Below are positions 54,700-64,000 of a stretch of DNA of 64,000 bases, piece by piece. The stretch is taken from NCBI GenBank assembly GCA_011634665.1, contig WAEK01000007.1, positions 2,762,501 through 2,826,500 of the forward strand, written 5' to 3'. Each line of letters starts with the position of its first letter. Within the stretch, counting starts at the first letter, position 1. Both the position numbers and the translations under genes were made by a program. The DNA comes from Mortierella sp. BCC40632 (lineage: Eukaryota > Mortierellomycota > Mortierellomycetes > Mortierellales > Mortierellaceae). The notes beneath the pieces were generated by a model. That model made no database searches. It was not told where the DNA came from and saw nothing but the letters and a program-made list of their open reading frames with translations.

Positions 54700-57600
54700 G
54701 CCCTCATATTCGTCGTATGTTGGGAAAGTCTTTTGAAAACAATCCCGCAAGAAAAACGATCGTACCTAATCCGTCAGCATCCTTCGCTGCGGCTCACCCT
54801 TGAAGAGGAAGATTATCGCACTTTTCTAGTAAAGAGCGAAGTGTCGGATTTCAACACCCATTGTTTCCCTGCATCGGTGTTAAATGAACCAGTCAAACCA
54901 TTGCTTGACGGGGGATCCTGCGTGAATGTGATAAGTCGGAAGTTCCTGGAGAAAGCGGGCGTCTCAAATGTATCGCCCCATTCATCCATCTCGATCAAGG
55001 GCATTAGTGGAAGGGCCCTAGTGAGAGGCGAAGTATCAGATGTCCCGCTGAATGTCGAAGGAATACTGATTCCGATTGGATGTGTTATCATGGACGACCC
55101 ACCGTTTGACATACTCCTAGGAAGAGCCTTCATGGAAAAAAATGCGAGGCACCACCGATTGGACTACTGGGAAATATATCTTCCATATGCATAATCGCCG
55201 GATCGAGGTTGACGCAGTTAGTGGATCCTCCCTCGGATTGTCAAGATAGGAGCGACAGCAGAAGACGAGAGTGTCGAAGAAATTGACACTGATGAGAGCG
55301 ACTTCTCAGATAGTGTCTTGTCAGATACGACGGACGAAGGCGAGGACTCTGAAAGTGATGGGGAAGAGAACCCGCAAAGTGCTCCTAATGAACGCCTCCC
55401 TGGACGAAGAATATCCTGATCTCCAAGAAATCACCATGCAGGAATTGGTTCAAGAGGATATTCAGGGAATGTTGCATCGGTATTCTTGATGGTACGAGTA
55501 CCTGTCACCCCCGACCTGCCGGACGTGCTCTTAGCCAGTCAGACAGAGGATGCCAAGGATCTGTTTCAGCCCGACTTTGTGAATAATCAGTATGGGTTCT
55601 GCCTGGAAGCTCCAAAATGCCGAAATATTTTGTCTGATACTCCTGTCAAATTACTGCCTGGTTTGGAGGAGCGAAAAGTATATGTCGGGGACCTTCCTGA
55701 AGTCGACAAGCATATCCCAAGGATTACTGAAATATTCCAACGGCATAAGGAATGCTTTCCTCTGCCGGGCGAAATGTCTCGTACGTTGAGGGTGGACAAA
55801 TTGCACTCACCAGCAGAGTTTCACATTGATCCGGAGGTGCCACTCCCCAAGGCATACGCAAAGAAGTATTCACCAGAGCAGGTACGCGTCTTGAACGAAT
55901 ATGTCGAGACGATGGTCAAGGCTGATAAAATGCGGAAGTCGAATAGTCCAGTCTCTTGCAACCCATTGCTGGTAAGCAAGAAAGATGGGTCTTATCGGGT
56001 TTGCGTGAATTTTATACCCGTCAACAAGATGATCCGACCAATGGCCTGGCCCATCCCCGACCCCATGACGGAGATATACAAGTTGCAGGGATGCGATTGG
56101 CTATCGTTCTGGGATTGCAAAGACGGCTACCTTCAATCACCTATCGCCGAAAAGTGTCGTTATCTCACGGCAGTCGCATTCCCCCAAGGCCTCTGGGGAA
56201 TATAAAGTGTTGCCTATGGGATTGTCTGATTCCATGCAATGGTATATCCGGCATATGTACGAGGTGTTCGACACGCCGATTTTGAAGGAGAATTTAGCCA
56301 CCTTTGTAGACGACATGGCTTTAGGCACCCTAGGCATCGACAATCATTTGGACAGTTTGGAACAGGCACTCTCCCGGATGGAAGAGTACAATGGATCATT
56401 CTCGGGAGCTAAGTCGGGTTTTTTGGTGAAGCAAAGGGAATTCCTAGGCAGAGTCGTCAATGGAAATACCATCAGCGCCGATCCGAAGAAACTGGCAAAG
56501 ATACAATACTGGCCAACCCCACGAAATGTGAAGGACCTCCGAGGTTTCATTGGCTTCGCATTGTTCATGGGTGATTTCGTTTCCTGCTTCGCTGAGAAAG
56601 CCCTCCCGCTATTTGAGTTGTATCGCTTCGACAAGAAACCACTCAAATTCGTTCAAGCCTGGAACGCGGATAGGAAGTATGCTCGATCGTTCGAGGAAGT
56701 ACAACAAGCTCTGTTGCACTCGCCGATCCTGATCATGATAGATCACCGTAGGCCAGTGATCGCCTCAGCCGACACCTCCGGATATGCAACGGGATATGTC
56801 CTGGCCCATGCCGCGGATCTGCTAGATGATGACAACATCTCGATCAAGACCCGATACCGGCCCATAGTGTTTGGGAGTCGGAAGTTGTCGAGCCCGGAGA
56901 CGCGCTACTCAGCCACGGAGAGAGAACTTCTAGGGTTGGCATACTGTTTGAAAAAAAAAATGAACATCTGTTGTCCGGCAAACGAATCCATGTCTTTATC
57001 GATCACAGGGCATTATTGTATCTGCATAATTTGCAGCACCGCAATGGACGCCTTACCCGTTGGAGTTTGCTAGTTGCAGAATTCAATATCGTAGTGCACC
57101 ACCGGCCCGGAAGGGACATGAAGGATTCGGATCCTCTTTCCAGGATCCGATCTCAGTTGGTGAAAGGATCGGAGGACATCGGTTTGGATGACGAGATACA
57201 TGACATGGACAGTGGTCGAGAAATGGCCAAGCGCGTCTTGCTTCTCTCTGGGGGACAGGAACCGTATGAATCCCTAATAGAGCATCTGACTGGAGGCGAC
57301 CTAGGACATCTGAGCAAGGGCATGAAAGAAAATATTGTCCAGCGAGCTGTGGATTATTTCATGTTAGGAGGAAAACTTTGGAGAAGATACACAGGTGGAA
57401 AGAGATCCAAACAGTATGTTCCTCCCAGCGAAGTACGAGGCGTATTGGATAAATGTCATGGTTCCTCTATTGTCGGCCATTTGGGGATCCAAGGCACTTA
57501 CCAGTTGGTAAACATAGGATACTTCTGGCCAGGGCAATATCAGGACGTCAAACGATTGGTAGAGTCTTGCGATACGTGTCAACGGTTCCAAAGAAAGGCA

Positions 57601-58441
57601 TCCTCAAGATACCGCCTACATCGAATCCCCCTCCCCGACAATCTTCACAGTGGTTGGGGTGGACACTGTAGGGCCGCTACCCGAGTCGAATGGGAAGCGA
57701 CATGTCCTGAATGTCATTTGTTATCTGTCCGGATGGGTCGAGTCCATTGCTTTAGCCAATCTCGAAGGTAAAAAACATTCGCCGGGCATTCCACCGCTAC
57801 TGGCTGTGTCGATACGGTCCTCCAGAAACCATCATCACGGACAACGGCTCTTCCTTGAGCGCGGGAGTCTTCCGAAAATACTGTGAGGACTACCAGATCA
57901 CTGTCATCACTGCGTCGGCATACCATCCACGGACTAATGGAAAGGTAGAAAATTACAACAAGTTCATGAACAGGCAGCTCGCGAGATGCTTGGAAGACAA
58001 TCAATATTCAGTTGATCGCTGGACGGACTGTTTGGACCACGTTACCTGGACATGGAGAATCCATCAACCACCGATAGGGGAGCGCCTCCTTATGAATTGG
58101 TATTCGGCCAACAACCCGCAATGCCTTTTGGATATGACCGTCAGTCGACACTGCTGAACGAAGAAGATGCGGAGCAAATCAGTCAGGAACGACAGGCTTT
58201 CGCTTGTTCCCTACGAGGAGAATTCAGAGAAAGGATTATCAAACAGCATGAGTTACTCGCTCGTTTCAGCAGAGATATCCCTCCCGTTAAATACAAAGTG
58301 GGTCAACCGGTTTTGCTCTACGACCATAAAGTAGCACAAGGACGATCGAACAAGTTGAAACCCAAGTGGAAAGGGCCATACTGGATACAGGCTTGTCTTC
58401 CAGGAGGGGCCTATCGATTATGTGGAAAAAAGATGGACAGC
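54700..58441 (+). pseudogene. Element R Pol: protease, RT, RNase H, integrase
   Basis: Protease near 54880-55130: LLDGGSCVNVIS in place of the usual DTG/DSG core, and DILLGRAF. Reverse transcriptase 55800-56450 with LVSKKDGSYRVCVNF and the FVDDMA catalytic box at about 56305. RNase H near 56765 (ADTSGYATGYVL). Integrase zinc motif near 57460-57575 (HGSSIVGHLG...CDTCQRF), then VGVDTVGP (Asp), a TDNGSS-like second Asp near 57845, and the Glu in NGKVENYNKF. At least five frame changes, so the copy is inactive as written. Confidence 0.87.
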
Positions 58442-58760
58442 TAATGCCTTACCGAGAGGGGCGATCAGTCAACCATCGCAGCATCACTCACTATTTGCAT
58501 CAGGGAGCATGGACAACAGCAGGAACGAGACATCAGAAGAGGGCCGGAGATAAAAAAAAGTGGGAGACGGATGGAATGAACAAGAACAAGAGAACACGGG
58601 GGTGAAAATGAACAAAAGGGAAAAAAAAAAAAAAAAAATAGTGCGCGGACGCGTCATCATAAAGGTTCAGTTTGGTTTTCATTTAAGAGAGGTAGAGCGA
58701 CTCACTTGGCAACTGGTCGATAGCCAGTTGTGAATCGAAGAGGCACGGGGATCAGAGAGG

Positions 58761-59479
58761 TGCAGTGTAGCATTTACGATCCCTAGTCTTCCAGGCTAGG
58801 GATATAAAAGTAGCCTTCCCCTCCCCTGTAATAAAAGTCAGCTTTTTCTTTCCTCTGTCCCTCAAGTCCATTTGCTTTTTAGCAACTGTCCCTGTCGCGC
58901 TGTCCCCAAGGTATTGACCGAGCCCAAGACCTCGATCAAGATCATGATCTATTATCTTTTCACTCTCCCATACTAAATCAGTCCTCATCTCCAGCTACCC
59001 TGAACAGATCTGCAGTATTGACTCCTCGATTCCTTTTTGAAAGAAAAGGCAGGACTCAAGAGCCATTTCCCATTAACGGTGCTATCCCAGCTGTAAGTAT
59101 GAGACTCGGTGAAAAGTAAAAGATCGGACGAAGACTGCTCCCTGAATGGCTCTCCTTCGGTGGCCATTCTTGCAAGATTCCTTTGATCAACATGCGAGGA
59201 CTTTACGGACCCATCCCAGTTTTGATCCGCATTGGATTCATGCCTCAAGATCCCGTTTATTGATAGCTATCTCCGTCCTCCCTTTTTATGCATTCATAGA
59301 ATAGTTAGAGTCGAAGGCGATCCCCTCATAGTTGTCGCTGTCTCCCCAGTCCCTACTGTAGTCTTCCGTACCTGTCCTTTTGTAAGTCTTCAGTACGTCT
59401 TCACTTGGTCCGTATTTCTATGATAGAAAAGAAGAGTAGTTATTGATTAGAAGCATCTGTCCTTAGACTCTACGCGGCA
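58761..59479 (+). repeat. Element R 3' LTR
   Basis: Preceded by a purine-rich GGGGATCAGAGAGG, a likely polypurine tract. It matches the 5' LTR except for a handful of homopolymer-length and single-base changes. Confidence 0.93.
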
Positions 59480-59989
59480 ATCGCCTGGCTTAGCCCAGTA
59501 ATATTGTATCCCGTCCGAGTTCCAGATGTTTATCTTTGTTTCATCTGAGAATACCCACTCGCTTCCAGTCATCGATGGTCCAATTTTTATGACCTCTTGC
59601 CCACTCCAACCGCGCTTGCTTTTGTGTCGCTTACTAAGGAAAGGCTTTTTTGACTTTTTTCTTCGCTTGAAAGCCGATCTCCCTGAGGTTGCGAAGGACT
59701 GATCTGTACGAGATAACTGTCCCTTCACCATTGAGGCTCTTGTGGACCTGCTTGCCAGTCTTCAACATGCCGGAAAGTAACTTTCTGTTGAGATCATTCT
59801 TGGAGCGAGCCGAGAGAATTCTTGGTCTTCCTGTTGGTTGCCTTTGTAGAGTAGGTAAATGCTTGGTTCGGATCCTTGAAACAGAAGCAGGGCTGACTGA
59901 TAATCGTCTAGCGACATTCTTGACGGAGTAGCCTGCTTTTAACTGGCTTATGCGATAGAGTTTTGAGTGTCTTCTTTCGTTTTTTTCAT
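59480..59989 (-). pseudogene. M2 transposase, 5' part
   Basis: Starts at the ATG at 59989. It reads the same helix-turn-helix domain as M1 (VKNVARRLSVSPASV), then VFSDETKINIWNSDG with the first catalytic Asp, and breaks at 59480 where element R is inserted. A frame change occurs near 59630. Confidence 0.82.
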
Positions 59990-60369
59990 GATGGAGGAAT
60001 ATCGACCATTTTCGAGCGATTGCACCCGTATTTTTATATCAAACTTGTCAAGATCTATTCATCTTCTTTTAATCTCTCTGACTGACTGTAGATATAAGAC
60101 AAACGATTGTGAAAAAAGAGATGAAATAGCAATAAATATAAATGGCGTGCCCAAGTGGCGAAATGGTTCCAATATCTAGCTTCAACAATTTACCTCATAG
60201 CACGCCTTTCTGACAACATATTGAAAATCTGTTTACACTGTCGTGAACAAGGCATTCTGGGTATTGTTTTCAATCTAAGCAACAAGGTGCATTTACATAT
60301 TCTCGATGGGTAGAAAATTGCTAAAATATGAAAATTTGAGAATTATTGAAACCATTTTGGCGCCCACTG

Positions 60370-61643
60370 TACAATCTCGCATGAACAGGGCTGACGCTGA
60401 GCTGAAGGCGTTACAAAGAACCTTCGACTTAGAGAGAGAGGCCAAGGCAACCAATGTGTATACGACCTACACAGAGGGCATGACAGATGAGGAAGAAGAG
60501 GCCCATGGTACAAAAGGGCATGGATTAGAAGTTGAACCACAACTCAACAACCACAAACATACGGCATTGAGAAGGGTCTTCAACTACAAGTCGATCCCAA
60601 TCATCAGCCATGAGTCGATGCAGATCGATTGGTCTCGAGTCCAATTTAAGGACAGAGCCAAGGCTCCCATACTGAGCATTAATCTGAACGGAGTTCCTAC
60701 ACAAGAGACTGCTCTGAAGGTGGTGACAGAAGTCATCAATTTCCTGGATAAATTCCGCAACTTCTACAAGAATGAGTTTACAAAGGACTTATTTGATGAT
60801 GTAGCATGGAGATACATGGGAAGAGCCTTAGAGCAGGAGAAGATGAGCGAGCAATTTGAAAAAGGCTATCATACGACCAGAGTACGGAGATCGAACCTTC
60901 ACCGATGTCTCTGAATGCGTTGCCCACCTATACAAGTTCGATAACCTACAGAGTGTGGTATGGTGCGTATGCAACTTTTCTCGTCCAAACCCAAGCCGAA
61001 TGAAGATATCCATACCTTTGTCGACAGACTAGAAGTCCTCATCAAGGCGGGTGGTGTACAAGATGGAAACAGTATCATCACCACCATAATCTCTTCGTTA
61101 CCGGATGCTGGTCAAGAAAGGTTGAGAGCCGAATTCAAACCCATCAGACAACTGACGGATGTACCAACGTTCCTCACTTACATGAGAGCCAATGCCAGCT
61201 TACTACATGGAGATCATTCAGATCCATGTGCCTGGTTGAGAGCCAGATACAACCAAAAGGAATCCTACAACCGTCGCAAAAATTGATGCAATCACACAAC
61301 CCACCTCAAGGTCTACACTAAGATCAAGAAAACCGTACCAAAGACCTAGTACTAAAAAGGTCGCAAACCGGAGGACACCTCGAACCCATGTAAATACCAC
61401 CTTTGCCAGTCGCTAGGACGAACTCACAGCGATCCACAATGCATGAGACACCAAGACCAAGCCCGTTTTGAACGAATGAACAAAACGAGATGGCCAAGAA
61501 AAGGACTGACTCCTAGTAATACAACTAGCAGAATGCAACTGGCAGCCATTGGGCCCAGACAAACCTACGTAGAAACAATTATGGGTGAAGAAAATGAGGA
61601 CCGATTACCTCTCGGTAAAGACGCAGATAATCTTGCGTTTTAA
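60370..61643 (+). pseudogene. Element G Gag, 3' part
   Basis: Continues with QSRMNRADAELKALQRTF, VYTTYTEGMTDEEEEAHGTK, SIPIISHESMQIDWSRVQF and FLDKFRNFYKNEFTKDLF. A frame change follows near 60890, then KPNEDIHTFVDRLEVLIKAG. A weak zinc-knuckle-like CKYHLCQSLGRTHSDPQC lies near 61392. It ends at 61643 (DADNLAF). Gag-like, but the exact family is not clear. Confidence 0.65.
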
Positions 61644-61676
61644 ATACAACTACAATAAAAGATACTGGCAAAAAAT

Positions 61677-62120
61677 TTATTCACAATAACGACATCCATC
61701 TTCACAGCAGAAAGGATCGAGAGTAGCTAGTTTCCATTGAAGTGCAAAAGCTTCCTGCCGCTCCTCGAATTCGATATCACGACGCTTCTCAAGGGATGCT
61801 TCCAAACGGTCGAGAGACTCCACATGCATACGCATCATCTCATCACTCATTTGCTGGGATTGGTGCACCAAAAGCTTCAATAACAGCGATCTGTTGACGA
61901 AAAAATTTCACAATCCTCCCAAGTAGGCTTTTGTGTAGCTCGGCACCTCACCCTCATTGTACTGCTCCTCTGCCAAGAGTGCGACCAAGGATTCATCAAC
62001 ATGGCGACAACGCTTGCGGAGACGACGTGAAGGTTGGGACGAAAGCTCCAAATCCTCATTATTTGAGTCTGGAGCACGACGCTTGTTGTTAACCACCTCG
62101 CGAGAGCCCAAGCTTGGGTT
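61677..62120 (-). CDS. Antisense frame inside element G
   Basis: On the minus strand NPSLGSREVVNNKRRAPDSN, SSQPSRRLRKRCRHVDESLV and, after a probable frame change or short intron near 61905, VHQSQQMSDEMMRMHVESLD and LEKRRDIEFEERQEAFALQW, ending CCEDGCRYCE. The basic patch (RRLRKRCRH) could be nuclear targeting, and the heptad-like part could be a coiled coil. It points against Gag. Whether it is expressed is unknown. Confidence 0.4.
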
Positions 62121-62527
62121 CGCATCACTCTTAGGAACAGAGCAGGAATGGGAAGAAGAGAAATTGTTGAGTAGTCATGTCGGGCGTGTTGAGGAATGGA
62201 GAATGGAGAAAAAGGAATTGAAGAAAGACATTACTCCTCCCTTTCAAAACTCATCGACAAGACGATCACGCCTTATTTCGATCAGATGATCCAATCACTG
62301 ATTTGGGGAGTAGAGGACAAAGACTCATCCCCTGAAATGATGTCACAGAAAAAGACTTTAATGGGGGTCAGGTTGAAGGACCAATCAGGAATCATGCGTA
62401 CCTAATGATCTGATGCAGAAGGAGGAAAGACAAAGAAAAAAAAAGAGATGCCTTTATTTTTTTCACACGTCTTTATCTTCAACCTCCCCGTCACCAAAAA
62501 AATCGACACCTACCCTCACACGCCAGC

Positions 62528-62872
62528 ATGTCTAGCAGCCCTTCAAACAGCAAAAATCCCACAGCTCTTGAACCGGCTAGCAGCGAAAACTCCACAACTC
62601 CTGACCCGTCAGTAGCCAACCCGACGAAAACGAGTCCCGGGAAAAGACCAAGGGAAGACACCATGCCCTATGCACATCATTTCCCCGAGTGCCACAGTAA
62701 CCAACACAGAAAACCTGCGCTGACCGGAAAAGAAACGCAAGATGATGAAGAGCAATCCGCAAACTACACTGATATTTTGCAGATCCCCGCACGCCGCCAA
62801 CTCAGTCCCAATTCCGTATACCAGGAATTAATTCACCCTCGCCGTCCTCATATGAATACAAACCTGTCGTAA
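62528..62872 (+). CDS. Small Ser/Pro/Thr-rich frame in element G
   Basis: 114 codons, MSSSPSNSKNPTALEPASSE then GKRPREDTMPYAHHF, and a stop at 62872. The style resembles the N-terminus of a Gag protein, so a second retroelement may start here. The stretch from 62880 to 63560 has further short frames without recognised motifs and a (CA)n run near 63354. Confidence 0.4.
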   Translation: MSSSPSNSKNPTALEPASSENSTTPDPSVANPTKTSPGKRPREDTMPYAHHFPECHSNQHRKPALTGKETQDDEEQSANYTDILQIPARRQLSPNSVYQELIHPRRPHMNTNLS

Positions 62873-63559
62873 CAACATATACTGCAGATGAATTACATGC
62901 CTTTAAGGCAGGGCTACGATGTACAGCTATACCAACTTTCGGAAAGCTTGGTTGAAATAACGAAACGAGGCATTACAAGGGACTCGAAGGCAGCCATGCA
63001 AATTGCACAACAACAGATGGATCAATTGCGTGCCAACAGCAACAGGGTGACCGAAACGATTTTACAAAAGCTACCCCACTGAGCTAATGATCCAGGATCG
63101 AAGAAGAGCACGCCGAGAGCAAAAACATCGAGCGTTGCCAAGCAGCACTCCTGACGTATTAATGCAGAGATACGTCGAGACCAGAACTCGCTGAGCACAT
63201 TATCGAGACGGAACATAACAGGGCTCTGAAGGCTCACCATCTGATGCTGACAACAATAATCGCGGAAGATAGTGAAGAGAAAGCAAGCACTCAGCTCCCA
63301 CCGAAGTCCAAGACAGACTAAATATAATTATAAAAGCACTTTTTACTTCCACTACACACACACACACAACAACAACGGTCAATCCCCACATACATATCAC
63401 TTAACCCACACTAAGAACAATAAAACACAAATGAACATACGCAGATGCACAATTACAGAGGCGCTGACACAAACGGCTGCCGGTAATACACAAAGGGCCA
63501 TACACGTCCCGAATTTCAACAACTTTTACCAATACTGCAATCCGAGGGACAGATAAACC

Positions 63560-63960
63560 TGTTCCAAGGACTACCGCTTGATGATAACCGACTGGCAGTA
63601 CCAATACAGATCGGTGCAGAGAAATACAGCATTGATAGACACCCGAGCCACTCACTCTATTGTCAGTAGGGTCTAACACACCAGTTAGGAATAGAGACGA
63701 CCGTAATCAAAGACAAATGCTACCAGTTGGCAGACAAAGATACTGACAGCCTGCGTTGTAACCACTAAACGTCTTACCCTACAATGCAATAATCGCACTG
63801 TGGAATGGCAACTAAGTGTATTACCAATGGAACGCCATGAGTTCATCATTGGCATGGACCTATTTACAAGACTGGGATTCTCCAATCCAACGGATTTTGT
63901 CCACCCAGCTCCACCACGCAAAGACTTTTTATGTTGTTCAAGACGAGAAGCCTTCGTTGG
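63560..63960 (+). pseudogene. Retroelement aspartic protease region, broken
   Basis: ALIDTRATHSIVSRV at about 63629 matches the retropepsin core, with Arg in place of the Gly of DTG, and is followed by a stop. Further on WQLSVLPMERHEFIIGMDLF and RLGFSNPTDF match the protease C-terminal part. Pol would continue beyond the window. It is inactive as written. Confidence 0.6.
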
Positions 63961-64000
63961 TGTCCGAGGAGAAGCCTCGATGCTGAACTTGATCCCACTG

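Larger units (their letters stand above)
51781..59479 (+). mobile_element. R: Ty3-type LTR retrotransposon, full length
   Basis: 7.7 kb with LTRs of 717 and 719 bp starting TGCAGTGTAGC and ending CTACGCGGCA, flanked by ATCG at 51777-51780 and 59480-59483. The gene order Gag, protease, reverse transcriptase, RNase H, integrase defines Ty3/gypsy. It is inserted in the M2 transposase. Several frame changes, mostly near homopolymers, interrupt coding. Confidence 0.93.
51034..60369 (-). mobile_element. M2: Tc1 copy in element G, itself split by element R
   Basis: Ends CAGTTGGCGCC at 51034 and the complement of CAGTGGGCGCC at 60369, each flanked by TA, match M1 inverted. Without element R (51781-59479 plus its 4-bp duplication) M2 would be about 1.6 kb. 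It sits in the Gag gene of element G. Confidence 0.92.

Overview
The window looks like a transposon-rich stretch from an early-diverging filamentous fungus, probably Mucoromycota and most like a Mortierella relative. This is inferred from the many short GT-AG introns, the fungal host genes (FAH, GPI1/PIG-Q, DBP2, a MAK-type kinase), the abundance of Fanzor-like, Tc1, MULE and Ty3 elements, and long homopolymer tracts. No ribosomal or organellar sequence is present.

Layout. 1-3350: a tRNA 3' fragment and LINE remnants. 3352-12058: the conserved host block, with FAH (minus), a small two-helix membrane protein (plus), GPI1 (plus) and DBP2 (minus). 12280-23482 (minus): a roughly 1,200-residue gene, called A, that joins an XPG/FEN1-like flap nuclease to a Fanzor (eukaryotic TnpB-like) RuvC nuclease. 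A is split by a 7.1-kb inverted-repeat element (12950-20078). That element carries a second gene of the same architecture (B, 13127-17523) and an unknown gene (K1). 23564-27693 (plus): a MULE transposase head-to-head with A, itself split inside its SWIM zinc motif by a 1.6-kb element carrying K2. 28189-33118: a mirror-image block K3/F3 :: F4/K4, where the F genes are truncated Fanzor tails. 34541-36174: an intact MAK/ICK-type kinase. 36787-42764: gene fragments, two self-complementary pentamer arrays and simple repeats. 42765-43473: a solo LTR. 43870-46220: a decayed C-rich tandem array. 46224-48660: a long-inverted-repeat element with a Tc1 copy (M1) nested in one arm. 49233 to the end: a four-deep nest, with Tc1 element M3 hit by LTR retroelement G, G by Tc1 element M2, and M2 by Ty3-type element R.

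The most notable content is the XPG-Fanzor architecture. In both copies the nuclease domains are joined through splice junctions whose phases agree, so they appear to be one translation unit. All expected acidic residues of the XPG fold and the Fanzor catalytic and zinc-finger motifs can be seen. The K family occurs four times, and three of the four copies lie beside a Fanzor-type gene. Its function is unknown, so it is a candidate partner or passenger.

Caveats. Exon boundaries were read by eye. Several frameshifts lie in homopolymers, and the two LTRs of element R differ mostly in homopolymer length, so some apparent lesions may be assembly errors. Family assignments rest on motif recognition, not on database searches.
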